Source of the DNA: Pinus tabuliformis
Lineage: Eukaryota > Streptophyta > Pinopsida > Pinales > Pinaceae
Assembly: GCA_031772625.1 (NCBI GenBank)
Contig: CM062816.1
Span: forward strand, 831,644,071-831,708,070
Reading direction: 5' to 3'
Length of the DNA stretch: 64,000 nt
Shown in pieces: positions 33,501 to 45,520 of the stretch; within the stretch, counting starts at the first letter, position 1, and each line of letters starts with the position of its first letter. The notes under the pieces were generated by a model. The model saw only the letters and a program-made list of their open reading frames with translations, had not been told where the DNA came from and did not search any database. A program made the position numbers and the translations under genes.

Positions 33501-34911
33501 ACCGGTGCAGCTATCTGAGGGTTTGATTTATTAAGCAGTTTCAGAATACAATCTAGGTGCCAAATCTGGCTCACCCAACAGAGAAAAATCTCGGCAGTTC
33601 CGGCTTCTGCCCTCCGCATTAGCTTTCTTGGCTGTTCTAGCAGTTCCCTGCAGTTCCGACTATTCTCGACTGTTCCGGCTTCTACCTTTGCGTCAGCTTT
33701 CCCGGTTGTTCCGGCAGTTTCCGGTAGTTTCGGCTTCTGCCCTTTGCGTCAGCTTTCTTGGCTGTTTCGACAGTTTCGGCTGTTCTCGGCAGTTTCGGCT
33801 TCTACACTCTGCGTCAACTTTCCCAACTGTTCCGGCAGTTCCCGACAGTTTCGGCTGTTCCCGGCAGTTTCGGCTTTTGCCCTCTGCGTCAGCTTTCCTG
33901 GCTGTTCCGCTGATCCTCCTGGCACTATCTTTGCCTCTTTGCTTTTGTATTGACTGCTCCTCAGCGGCAACTTATGATCACTCTCTCAACTTTCTCAGCA
34001 AACCTAGCCCCAGAAAATCGAAATCTTGATCTCTTGGTGTGTTCTCCAAGTGACCCTCAAGCCTCCTCTTATACTTTTCTCATTGACAAATCAACGGCCG
34101 GGATTAAGTCCCTAATCAACAGCTAAGATTAGATCTAGCTTGATCCATGACTTTTGGTCCATTCTAACACAGTTTTATATTAATTCACATTAATATTTTA
34201 AATTCCCTAAGTTTAGACATAGGGACTTCATTAAAAATATTAATTATTTTAATATTTCCCAAACTGTTTAGAATCTGCCCAAACCCTTTCTGGGTATTGG
34301 AGATCTCATGTGCCTTAGCCTCTCCACCAATTTTCGTGGCTAGAGCACATCCGATGCTACCCCAAATCAACATGAGCAAGGTGACGGGGTCGTGCAAAGC
34401 AAGAGAGTGGAGTCTCCTTCAGGTTGGAGCCTGGGAACACTTTAGGGCGACAGGGTGATGCTAGGGCAGGTTGGAGCTTGCATAGGGCGTTGGAACGTCC
34501 TTCCAGTTGGAACTGGTAAACAGGATGTTGGAGCATCTTTCAGGTTGGAGCTTGTAGACTAGGGCGTTGGAGCATTCATCCAGTTGGAGTTGGAAACGTC
34601 CTTCAGGTTAGAGCTTGTAAAATAGGGGATTGAGTCTCCTTTAGTTGGAGCTGCAAATCTTGGAAGTTGGAGCCTCCTAATTGATGTAAACTATTGAATA
34701 AAAATATTAAGAAGTGTTTGGTGGTTTTTCTCCCGGAAGGGTTTCCACCTAAAAATCTTTGGTGTACTGTCTTTATTGATGTATATTGTTGAATGGCATT
34801 GATGATTGTTTTATGTTTATTTGATGCTAATAATATTTAATGCCATGTGAAGTTATAATTAACTAATTGAAAAGAAATATTGATTCACCCCCCTCTAAGT
34901 ATTTCCAACAG
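30578..34911 (+). repeat. LTR-like sequence interrupting the hAT 3' end (boundaries uncertain)
   Basis: Starts TGTCACGTCTTGTAACTCC and shows a promoter-like AACTATAAAAAGGGGCACTC near 30923. It ends, after the nested solo LTR, in a typical R-U5 tail (GGTTTTTCTCCCGGAAGGG near 34721, then TATTTCCAACA). 34410-34680 is an array of CAGGTTGGAGCTTG-like units. No coding domain was seen. The flanks do not match (ATATA and GAGGA), so it may be a solo long LTR with mutated duplication, or two joined pieces. Confidence 0.5.
33273..34372 (-). mobile_element. Solo LTR, family A, reverse orientation
   Basis: 1100 bp, the reverse complement of the LTR at 23428, flanked by TGAGC on both sides (33268-33272 and 34373-34377). 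33600-33910 carries about four imperfect 56-73-bp units around GCGTCAGCTTTCC and CAGTTTCGGCTTCTGCC, a repeat array different from those in the other copies. Open frames here are repeat by-products. Confidence 0.93.
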
Positions 34912-35300
34912 AGGATCGATTTGAGACGATACCCCCATCCGACCCATGGTCCCCAGGTTCCATTCTTCAACTAGTGCAATAGGGGCTTCATCTTTAGGCT
35001 CAACAATTCTACAACTTCCACGACCACGATCTTCTTCACTACTACCACGTAGACTTGGAGGCTCACGTGGTGGTTGTGACGCAAGGAGGAGAAATTAGTA
35101 GATATATTCGTAGTGGCCTATTTTGTAAACATTATTATTTGAATTTTGGTCATGACTGATGTTGATAGTTGCTCACTTGCTAGATAAGTTATTTGAATGT
35201 TTTATGATTTTATCATCTAAATGTCTACTTTCTATTATATGCTTAAAATTTTGGTACTTTCTACCACCTATTATTTATGACATGCTTAAAAATTTGATGT
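34912..35300 (+). pseudogene. Possible hAT transposase tail and 3' untranslated region
   Basis: 34912-35100 can be read as a low-complexity C-terminus (EDRFETIPPSDPWSPG, later an Arg/Ser/Gly-rich LPRPRSSSLLPRRLGGS stretch ending at TAG). Such tails follow the dimerisation domain in related plant transposases. The rest is AT-rich like a 3' untranslated region. Assignment to the hAT depends on position and is uncertain. Confidence 0.35.
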
Positions 35301-35460
35301 ATGTTTGTAATTGCTAGAATCTAGATGGTTGAGGGTCGAATAATTAATCATTGATGTATAATGGATGCCATATCTATCTTGTTTTATGTACAAACATGCA
35401 TGTTTTCATATCTTCTACAACTGATTTGGTTATTTGGATGTTTTTTTGAATATAAATGCA

Positions 35461-35512
35461 AATATATATATATATATATATATAGATAGATAGAGAGAGA
35501 GAGAGAGAGACG
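35461..35512. repeat. Compound microsatellite (TA)n(GATA)n(GA)n
   Basis: An uninterrupted run of TA, then GATA, then GA dinucleotides. It creates the Tyr-Ile and Ser-Leu runs in the minus-strand frame. Confidence 0.95.
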
Positions 35513-35591
35513 CTTTAGAGATGGTTTGCTTCCTAGATTTTTGGAAAATGACGCTTTTGATAGTTCACTTCCAAAAGAGTCCCCGCTTCGT

Positions 35592-35855
35592 GCAACATTG
35601 GCCTTTTTGTTGGAGCCTTTTGGAACCATCGAGGTGCTCAGTTGCACAATCTTGAGGGGGTGTATGAGCAATGGATACTTTAACATTCAAAGTTAATAAA
35701 AGGAAACTCTGAATGGATCTCATGCAACATTGGCCTTGCTGTTGGAGTCTTCTGGAACCATCAAGGAGATTAGTTGCACAATCTTGAGGGGGTGTATGAG
35801 CAAAGGATACTCTTGACCTTCAAGGTCAAAATAAGGAAACTCTAAATGGATCTTT
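35592..35855. repeat. 132-bp tandem duplication
   Basis: Two copies, starting at 35592 and 35724, share GCAACATTGGCC, TTGCACAATCTTGAGGGGG and AGGAAACTCT, with moderate divergence. A minus-strand frame crosses the first copy but belongs to no recognised family. Confidence 0.85.
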
Positions 35856-36879
35856 GGCTGTTCCTTTGTATCTAGGAGGTAGTTTGATGGGTAGGGCATG
35901 CTCTACTCTAGATCTCTTTGATTCTTTGAGGATGTGTGGCTTGATGTACGAATCGACACCTCCGATCTGGTCTCAACAATATCGGGTGGTCTCCTAGAGG
36001 GGGGAGGCTAAAGAAAAACCCGGGTTCTCATCATCTTGCTATTTGGTGCACTCTGGAACCTTGCTTGCCGTTTGTTGTTCCAATTTGACGGATCAACTGG
36101 GAAGTATGAGGTAATCGATCTCGTCACCCTAGGGCAGGGCATTTTGTGTAGGAGGAGTTGAAATGTGTGACTGAAAATATCCTTGATGAAGAGGGCTAAG
36201 CATCTCTAATCTTGGTAACAAAAGATAGTGGAGAGGGAGCCTCTTGAGTCCCTATAGAGGTAGTGATGACATCCTTTAATCTCATAGTATAGGGGACATA
36301 AAAGAATGAGGTGCATCTTCATCACGGGCTCCTAAAGATGGCACACTTGGTAGTCCCTGTTAGATCATCGTATATGGTGATCTATTTCTATCTGGAGTCA
36401 ATGGGAGCTTACCTAGAGTTGTCGCAAAAGGATCTTGAGTGAGTGCATCCAATGTTTGCACGTATAAAGGGGGTAAACGATCATGCCATCACATATCACC
36501 AAAAGTGCTCTAGGTAGAAAGACATATTTGAGCCTAGGCTCATCAGGGGTGAGATCTAAGTGACTGGAATGTACAATCTGTAGATATCCTCTCTAATACC
36601 TTGGTTCAGTACTTGTGTAATTGAAAAGAGATGGTGTGGCTGCTGGCGTATCAAGGGAGAATCCAAATGGGGGAAGTTTCTCTGGGGAGATAGTAATCAT
36701 CTGAAGAAGTTGAGATACCTAAGGAAGGATTTGAAGTGAGATCTTTCTGAGGAGAAAAGTGCGAAGTAGGGATGCCTCTCTCACCTAGTGGTAGAGTCTC
36801 TAAGAGATCAGATTTTATGAAGGAAAGAAATTGAGCGTGAAATGACCTCGAGGCAGAAAGGGTGGACGCTAAACTTTGT

Positions 36880-38640
36880 GTGAATGATGGGTCGTGGAAC
36901 TGTCTGCTTAAATCAAATTATGTGCTTGAGAAGCTAGGTTTGTACTCTCTCCGGTCTAGTCTAGTCTATCTACAATAAGCTCAACCTCCAAATCTCAGAC
37001 TATAGAGAACAATGGGTTTGATAGAGTTTGGTCGAGATGTCCTAAAACTACTCTTGGAAGCACTGTCTCTCAATGGGCTAGGGAACCATACCCTTTACTG
37101 AATTGAGGTTAGAGGGCTTGCCGCAAACCAAAACGAGGCCTTGTGAATTGTACTTCCAAGTAAGTGTAATCTATGATGATCTCAATTTCGTTTCCTCTGT
37201 AGTAGAAATGTAAATATTTAAGAGAGTTCTTTGATGCAACATTGAAGATCAAAACCTTGGTTGATTGCTAGCTATCGAAGGTAAAAAAGGTTGGCCGCTG
37301 CATTAATAAAATTTGTCTTTATAAGCCTTTGGGGGTAGAGGTCAACAAGACCAAGTCATCAACAAATAGGAGCAGGGAGTGTTGATTTTTGTAGCTTGGG
37401 TAGGTACTTTTGGCCTTGCTTCTTGACAAGGAGGACCTTTGTTTTGTCTCTTTAGGAGCTTGCATGTGACATGTAGATTGAACAAGTGAGTTGCATGTGA
37501 CATGCTTGTAATGCAAGCTAAATTTATGACTAGTACTTGAGTTAAAGTAAAGAAAGCTAAATATAAGAAAGTTAACTAAAGTTAAGTAACTTATCTTCAG
37601 TTAACTTGACGAGCTAATTTTGGCCGTCGATCTTAGCTTAGAAAAGTTATAAATTGAGCCTAAGGGTTGAGGCAAAGACACAACAACAACACAAGATTGA
37701 GAGCAATATCTTAGTGAGCATGTGCTGAGTTTGAGAGAGTGCAAAGAGATTGGAGATCTAGATCTGTTGGGAGATCAAGCATCAATCTAGGGCAAATCTG
37801 CTAGATCAGATTCAGGTTAATTTTTGTATCTATTTTTCCTTGGTTGGGTCGTTATCCCAGGCTGGGAGCCTAAGTAGATTCTGAGTTTTTTTATTAATGA
37901 AGAACTGATTTGTTGGGCAAAAATATGTTTGTGATTCATGTGATTTAGATTGTTAGTTGCTTTTGCTAAATAATTTTATTAGGAACTTGGCTGTGTATTT
38001 GTTTAGTAATTTATTGCTTGGAATTAAATATCAGGTGTTCGGTTTTGGAAAATCTACAGGGAGATCAATACTTGATGTATGCTCATGAAAGGAGGACTCT
38101 AGCTCATCAATGTAGATCTCAAAGAAGGTTGGTGAGAGGGGGCACTCCTGTTTTACCCCAATGGTACTCTAGATGAAGTTATAAATTCCATGTGCCATCC
38201 TGATGCATTCGAAAATTGACTTATACAGTCTCATGATAGCTACCAGTAGGGTCTCAGATATGCCAATGTCACAGAGTATTTGGAATATTGCCTCCCTCAC
38301 GATTATGTCAAATGCTTTTCGAAAGTCTACTAAACGACTATAAACCTTCAAAGAGTGATAACGAGCCTCCTCATTAATGACTCAAAATGTGAAGATGTGA
38401 TCAATAGTTTGGTAGTTAGGGCTAGAACCTGCTTTTCCTTTAGTCTTGAGGTGACAAATCTCCAAGTCCTCAAAAACTCATTGGTGTAAGACCGTGGCGT
38501 AAAGCGTGGAGAATGTATGACCCACCTTGATAGTTTGATAGCTGTTCATATTAGAACTGCTCCCTGATTTGTGGATTAGATGAATAATGTGTTTGGCCTA
38601 GGATGAGGGGAAGCTTGAACATATCACATGATTAAATAAA
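36880..38640 (-). pseudogene. LINE-type reverse transcriptase, decayed
   Basis: Minus-strand pieces follow the order of a non-LTR reverse transcriptase. YQTIKVGHTFSTLYATVL and GKAGSSPNYQTIDHIFTF give the template-grip region; LVDFRKAFD (38310-38336) carries the first catalytic Asp. IGVKQECPLSPTFFEIYIDELE gives the QGCPLSP-type motif (about 38100-38165). LLLFVDDLVLL (about 37335-37370) gives the second catalytic pair, FVDD where FADD is usual. A further piece, IDYTYLEVQFTRPRFGLRQA, lies near 37100-37180. Several stops are present. A solo LTR (37380-38058) separates the two catalytic motifs. No clear endonuclease domain or poly(A) tail was found, so the element's ends are unknown. Confidence 0.85.
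37380..38058 (+). mobile_element. Solo LTR inside the LINE reverse transcriptase
   Basis: 679 bp, TGTTGATTTTTGTAGCTTGGG to AAAATCTACA, flanked by GGGAG (37375-37379 and 38059-38063). A TATA-like AAAAGTTATAAATTGAGCC lies near 37640 and follows a GGCCGTCGAT motif. The first 20 bases closely match the 2.2-kb LTR at 15791, but the length and the rest differ. Confidence 0.92.
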
Positions 38641-39230
38641 TCATTGATATGGGAATCAAGGGACTAGAGGCCATGCTTAAGGAATTTGGTCGAAATCCCT
38701 TCCTCATTAGTTGCTTTGTTGGTACACACGACTCTGATTTTTCTCCTAATGTCCTACTTAGAGAAAAGGTGGCAAGTGTGGGGGAGGGGTGGAGGAGATG
38801 CCGGTGGGAGGTTGGCTAGGAATATAGTAAAGGTAGGTGGTGTGGGAGAACATGGTTTGGGGTTCAAGGTTAAGCAAAATGGTATGGGATCGCAGATAAA
38901 GGGCACTCCAAAAGGCTTTTGGGAAGTCGCTGAGCGTATCACAAAGTTCTTGTTGCCTCCCGGATAGAAATGCTCATTTCTTCAACAAAAGAGATTATCG
39001 TCTGCTATTTAAAAGAAGAAATTAATATGCCTAAAGAAATTTGAGTAAATTTGTTAGATCTGTTATGATGTGTTAATTTAAAGATATTTAAGATCCAAAT
39101 CACAATACTCATTCTAGAAAATAAACTAGTGATGAATCCTAGGCTCAAATTAGCTTGTTCTTATCATTACAGTGGCTCATTCTCTATACATTGTAGGGGC
39201 ATCGCATCACATCTATCTGTGACATGGATC
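38641..39230. other. No gene recognised
   Basis: Possibly further degraded LINE sequence on the minus strand (38640-38960), but no conserved motif could be assigned. The G-rich frame on the plus strand at 38686-38967 has no family features. Confidence 0.35.
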
Positions 39231-39237
39231 ACACTCA

Positions 39238-39540
39238 GTGCACGTTGACTATGACTCTCGTTCTTATGTGGCTCGCACAATGACTATGGCTCTCGTTCTT
39301 ATGTATCTCACTCGTTATCTATCGCTCTCGTTCTTCTATAGCACACACAATGACTATGGATCTCGCCCTTTATGTGGCTCGCATCCTATGTCTGTGATTT
39401 GCACTCATATTCTTGTACCACGTATTGTTTCCTTGAGGCTCGTTTTGCTTCTCCGTGGTCTAAATTGTTTCCTTGAGGCTCGTTCTGCATCTTTGTGTTC
39501 TGAGTTGTTTCCTTAAGGCTCGTTCTACATCTTTGTGATC
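39238..39540. repeat. Degenerate tandem repeats
   Basis: Two arrays adjoin. One is built on ATGACTATGGCTCTCGTTCTTATGT (39248-39370), the other on TTGTTTCCTTGAGGCTCGTTCT with about 40-bp spacing (39425-39540). Both resemble the fast-changing arrays inside LTRs of this window. Confidence 0.75.
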
Positions 39541-42007
39541 TTATTACAATATTTTTGTTTGGCTCGTGTTGGCTCTAACAACTGTTCTCTTCACCTAATT
39601 TTGGGCGATATTATTTTGTTATGATAATGACAATGGTCAAAGATATATGGCAGTAACCTTATTATAACATTGACCTCTGACATGACAGTACCTTGTATGG
39701 CAATGACCTTTGATGGTAGTAACCTTGACATAACAATAACGACATTGATTTGGAGGAGTTGTCACCCAGATTGTACAGGCACCACGATAACGCTTAGTAT
39801 GAGGGCTCACTTTGATCCCCACCCACTCTGTTCTAGCTGTCTCCCAACAACAGGCTATGGGGAGTAGTCCCTATGGAATGAAGTGAAGGAAAACAAGTTG
39901 AGAATCAACTTACTTGGGAGACACGGATGAGTGGCCTAGCCACTTGGTTGAAATTAAGCAAAATTATGATTAAATTAGATTTTCTATTATGAGACTAATG
40001 CAGTCACAAATTCTTGCTTCTTATGAATTGGAACCAAATGACTAGATGGACATCCGTTGCTTGAATTATTAACTAACCTATATGATATGCAAGAGATTAT
40101 GAGTGAGATTTATCTTGAGTTAAGATTTTACTAAGTTATTTAAGTACTTTGATTAGAAACCTTTTAAGGGTACTTAACAATAGTGAAATGTAAATCTTAA
40201 ACAAGATAAATTGCTTACGGATACAAGTGCAATTTTCAACAATATACCCAAATACCAAGATACCCAAGATGCCAAATGCTAACAATAGTCAATCAAGATG
40301 CTGATCACAGATTTATGATAGTTTATATCAGCAATACTACGTCAGAAAATTCAGATTTACCAATGTATAACAGCAGTGCATAAACCACTTCAAATAAAAA
40401 TTACTCAACACATTGAAGCATAAAATTTTCCAATTTGACCAGCAATGTAAATTAGTTTCTTAGGCACACTTTACGATGGTGTATTCAACAATATTTCAGA
40501 TCTGATTTTGAAATTACAGCAGTAAGGATAGATCAACAAAATGAAAACTTCCCAAACTAGATATCCAATATGCCCAAAAATAGCAAAATGCACCAGAACT
40601 TGAGAATTTCAAATTTAGGGCTCTAGGTGAGTTTGCCTTAGCAATTTTCAGATCTGATATGATTATTACAGTAGTGAATTTACCACATATCAACAAATTA
40701 ACTCAGCCAAAAATAACTGTCCAATACTTTCTAAAAATAGAGATTTTCACCAAAATTGAAAAAAATTATTTTTTGAGTTTTTAGAGAATATGATTCAGAA
40801 AATTCAAAACTGATAAATTGATTACAACAGTAAATTAGTTACAGATCAACAAGCTAAAAATACTGAATAGGTTGCCCCAAATGTCTAAAAATAGTAAGTT
40901 TTTGCCGAGGAGCTGAAAATTCAAATTTTAGTCCTAATTAAGTATATGCTTTAGAAATATTTCAGACTTGAATTTTACAATTATGCAGTAAATTCCAGCA
41001 AGCTAAAATACTAGATCTAGGTCAAATTAGAGATGCCCAAGTGGCCAAAACTTGTGAAAACTTAGATCTTGCAATTTAAATTGATTTTGATAAATTAGAA
41101 TATGATTTTAGGGAATAGAAGTTAATGATTTAACTATTGTAATGAAATTGAAGCAAAACGAGGGTTTGGAGGTCAAACCCTAGGCCCAAGGTCTTGAAGA
41201 TCCCACCATTGAAAATCATTGAAACTTTGGGATTACTTTTCCGCTTGCTAGATATGAATTTTGAGACCTTAATCTTGCAAAACCGCCAAATATTTAGCCT
41301 TAAATCTTCAGATTAGGGTTTCAGGTCAATTTTGGGGCAAAAGAGGCCAAAATTTGGAGAACAAGGACAAGGGAAGCAAATTTGCGGGGATAAATGGGCT
41401 AGGATGATAGATCAGGTCACAAGGAGGCTGGAAATGGCTAAGAAGGGCCAACGCTTTTCCCAAAGAGGCTAGCATTTGGGAAAAGAGGGTCTAGGGGCTA
41501 ACCCCAAAGCCTAGGGCCTAGAGGTTCCATAAGGGAGTTGCAAGCCCTTAGAGGGTTGCGGTCAAGGAAGGGGAGGAGAGAGGGCCAAGGGAGGAGGGCC
41601 GAAAAGGCTAGGAGAGGGAGACACAGGCGAAAGAGGCCAAGAGGAGGAGGGGCCAACGGCTAGCCTAGGAGGGCCGAAAAGGTGACGCAGAGGGCAAGGA
41701 GGGCTGACGCAGGCCAAGAGAGAGAGAGACGTGGGCCTGGAGGGGGTAGATCTAGCCCTGAGAAAGCCAAAAATTGAAAACCTTGCTCTGATTTTTTTTT
41801 ACGCTTCAACTCTTTGATTTTCTAAAAAATTCTGCCGTGGGAAACTGCAAAAATTTCCAAGAGACTAGATCTTACCCTCAAGGGCCTAGATCTAGCTCTT
41901 GTTTCACTTAACTCCTTGATCTAACCTGCAAAAATAAAAATAAAAACACCCAAACCCAAAATATATACAAAATGAATCTAAAACCCCAACCCAAGTTAGA
42001 AAAAATC
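39541..42007 (-). repeat. AT-rich, probably decayed LTR element sequence
   Basis: No coding domain. 39600-39760 and 44735-44860 share GACAGTAAC and GGCAGTGA-type short units. 41450-41740 is a purine-rich array (GAGGGCCGAAAAGGCTAGG, GGGCTGACGCAGG) like those inside LTRs. An overall LTR-derived origin on the minus strand is likely but ends could not be set. Confidence 0.35.
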
Positions 42008-43129
42008 AATGTTCCACCAAGACTCCAGGACAGGGAGACATGGGTGCGGGGAGACGCACAAGGGGGACGTGTGGGAGTACCCTCAAATTTTAGGGAAATT
42101 TAGGGGGGATGGGGGGACATCGGGGTATATAAATTTTTTTCCTTTTTAATATATATATATATATAATTTTTTTTTTCAAATTCATATTCAATAATGAAAG
42201 CATAAATAGAATGATACATACATAATTGAATTAAATAATGAAATACATTGATCCATACTCATCATCCTTATTGATACATACATGATTCATCCATAAACCA
42301 TGAGATTCAATAATGAAATACTCTGATCCATATTCATTATTTACCATTCTAGAATCTACATTGATTTAAAAATTAAATTCATCATTATTCATTCATCATT
42401 CTAGATTCTAAATTGATTTAAAATTAAAATTCATCATTTATCATTCTACAATCTAATTAGTACTAAGCAAAATAGACTATGATAGACATTGAAATCTGAA
42501 GACTGGAATAGTAAATTGATATAACTAAAACTAAAAAACAATGGAGTGATGAGTCTAAAAGTCACTCTAAAGTACACAGAGGGCTTGGTGCTCTTGATTA
42601 AATATTAATTCCATACCCTTGTACATGACAAAATGTAATGGAAACATCGCAATCCAACGAATCTTGAATTCCTGAAAAACTGTTAAGTCTGTTGGTTTTT
42701 GAGTGAGATCTAAAATTCTACTTTCTCCATATGAAATCAAATGAGGTCAGAACCACTCTCAAACATCCTGAGTCATTTCATGATAATGTTAAAAATTTAA
42801 GTAAAATGATGAAAATGAAAGATAAAGGAGAATGTCACTTTTACTTTTAAGAATTTAACATCACCATGAATTGCATAGAATTAGTAGGGAAATATGGTCA
42901 AATACTAGGTTTTCCCTGTCATAAATAAGTGTTTACAAGCAAATTTAAGGGGGGACGCATAGCCCATTTTGAAGGGGGACGCCCCGTTTGGGGAGTCACA
43001 TCCCCCCTGCGTCTCCTCGCGTCTCCCCAAAAGGGGGACGTGGGGAAACGTTTCCCCAGACGCCCCCCCGTTCTGGGTGCGCGGGGTGCGTGCACCTGAC
43101 CTTGGGGGACGCGTCCCCGTGGAACACTG
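42008..43129. mobile_element. hAT-like non-autonomous DNA transposon
   Basis: About 1.12 kb. The left end CAATGTTCCAC and the right end, read inversely as CAGTGTTCCAC, form a short terminal inverted repeat of hAT type. The 8-bp flanks AAAAAAAT and GAATAAAT agree at 6 of 8 places, the length expected for hAT. Both ends are G/C-rich with repeated GGGGGACG or GGGGAGACG motifs (42040-42120 and 42950-43120), while the centre is AT-rich without a transposase. The short frame at 42988 is a by-product. Confidence 0.65.
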
Positions 43130-45520
43130 GAATAAATAAATTACAATTTAGACTTACAATCTTATTTACGAAATATAAATGGGTTTTTAAATGGATTTTG
43201 AGAAAATATATATTTTTTAATATTTTTTACTTGAAAAAATGGGTAAAATACTTTAGAAAAATTAATTATTCACTATAGCCCAAGTGAAGATTAAATCCAT
43301 CATATAAAAACTAGAGATCCAAGCAACAATGATTCTTGCCCAGGTTTGTGAACTTGGAGGCCAAGGATTGAAGTTCCTGCAAGCACTATGTATTTATCTC
43401 AAAAAATAATCTGTGAGATTACATGGGGAATCAAACCACCTAAGATTAGCCCAAAATTATCAATAGTACGATTTTATCCCCATCTAATGAAAACACAGAT
43501 CTTACCAATATTCAACACAACACAGAGATGCCCGTAGTCAGAACATACCACAAATCAATAAGCAAGAACACCTTGAATTGCACCCCAAAGTTTTTTATTA
43601 TGATAGAAAATATAGTTCCTAGTGGGACAATAGTTTACACAATGTTTTAGTAGCAATTCTAGCCAGAGATCAAGATGATTACAGACTCAAATGACTCTTT
43701 AATTTATAGATAAATCCTCCCAATGTAAAAATAACGGTCAGTTTTTTTCATCCTTGTCAAAATAATCTTGGCCATTGATAAATACTTCAATATCTTTTAA
43801 TCTTGGCCCTTGATTTCTTATTTTTGAGGAATTTTCGAATTTATCATTTAATTCCCTTTTAATTAGTTCAAAATTAATTTTTTTGAGTTAATTTCCTCAA
43901 AATTTTGACTTTGGCTTAACCACTAAGGTCCAAGGGTGCAATTTTTCTTGAGAAAGACAATATTCCCTTGGTGGAGGACTTTTAAAAATTTATTCTTTCA
44001 AGACCCACGAATTTTTCAATTTGGAAAATTTATTTTTTTAGACAATTTAATTTTGACTCTAATTAATTAATTTTCTGACTTAGGATTTAATTTTATTTTG
44101 TCAGAAAATTTAATTAATTTACACATGAGGGGATTAATTATTTTTCCAACCCTCTAATATATATGATTTTTATTTTACAAGACTCAAAGAGGGAATACAC
44201 ATTCGTCTTAGACCCTCAAGGCACATAACCCATCTGCGGCTCAATATGATCTAGTAAACCAAGTGATTTGTAATAAAATAATTTAGCCAATTAGCTTAAA
44301 TTATTCCTAAACCACTTTTACGCCAGACTTGACTAAAACACTAGGACTCACCTAATAATTCAGCAATAAATTTCACCCTTGCTTTGGGGGTTTAAGCTGG
44401 AGGGAAAAAACTCTTCTGATTAGCTGTGTCAAAAAACACAGGTAATCAGTGAGGTTTAAAAACCTCCTAGGATAGAATTCGTCAACAAATTATAGGCTTA
44501 CTTAGGTTGTTACATAGACTCATGGTTTTACTAAGATCATTTACAATATATAACTTGCAGAATGGGATGACCATGACACAGGGATTGCTGATATGTGATC
44601 TGATCCTTGTTGAAAAAATTGGTACATATGCTTCCTTGGAACTTCGACAATTTGAGTGCAACAGGAGGCATGATTGTGATCGCCATAACAGAGTAACCTT
44701 TGATATGGAATGAATGAGACAGGGACCTAGATTTATGACAGTGACCAAGATATGACAATATTCCTGTATAAGGCAGTGATCCTATTATATGACAGTAATA
44801 TGGCAGTGAGCTTGCTTATGATACCTAGTGACAGTAACATGATGAATAATGCATAACAATGACTTCATTGCTTTGGCTTCCCTGAAATTTCTCTCGAAAT
44901 TCCTTGCTACAATTCTCCTCACTTCTCCTCAGTCTAATCGAGCCTCTCGCTCTTGAGAAAATCACTTTCTCAACATGATGTGCCTTTACTTCTCCCTTAG
45001 GCTTGTTTTATAATTTCATTAAGCCAAAATCTCTAACCCTAATCTCCTAAATGATCAATGGCTAGGATTAAATCCTAAGTCTCACTTGAGATCAACGATT
45101 GAGATTATATCCAAGTAACTTAAATAATTTTATTATTTTTTACAAAAGATTTTTTGGCGAAGATCACATGAAACATCATTTGTCGACGCGTTTCGAACCA
45201 ACCAGTGTGGTTCATCGTCAGGATTTATACTTAGAACTTTGGCCTAATAGTCCATAATAATTTATTAAATTAATTATTGTACTTTCCCTAAGTTGACCTT
45301 ATGAAAGAAATCATAAAATCACTTACTCCACCAAGAAAGCACTTAAAGAGGCAATCAAATATTTTCTACATGCTAAGACACCAAGCTAATGTAGAAGACC
45401 TTTCGAAGCTACAAAATCAACACCCGTGTGGCATGTATGCAGATGACTTACAATGATTTTGGACTTGATTGTTTTCTTTTCCATTTAACATTTGGATTGC
45501 AGCTATGTAGTTGATCCCAA
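43130..45520 (-). repeat. AT-rich sequence with decayed LTR promoters
   Basis: No gene seen. Minus-strand reading shows two promoter-like sites, each with a paired GGCCA[A/T]TGAT or CCATTGATC motif followed by a TATA-like box: TATAAATTAAAGAG near 43700 and TATAAAACAAGCC near 45000. This suggests two old LTR remnants in reverse orientation; boundaries are not visible. Confidence 0.35.

Noticed and set aside
33628..34029. 133-codon plus-strand frame with repeated Leu/Pro/Ser segments
   Set aside because: By-product of the repeat array in a reverse solo LTR.
42988..43278. 96-codon frame crossing the right end of the hAT-like element
   Set aside because: Starts in G-rich terminal repeats and continues into unrelated flank; no domain.
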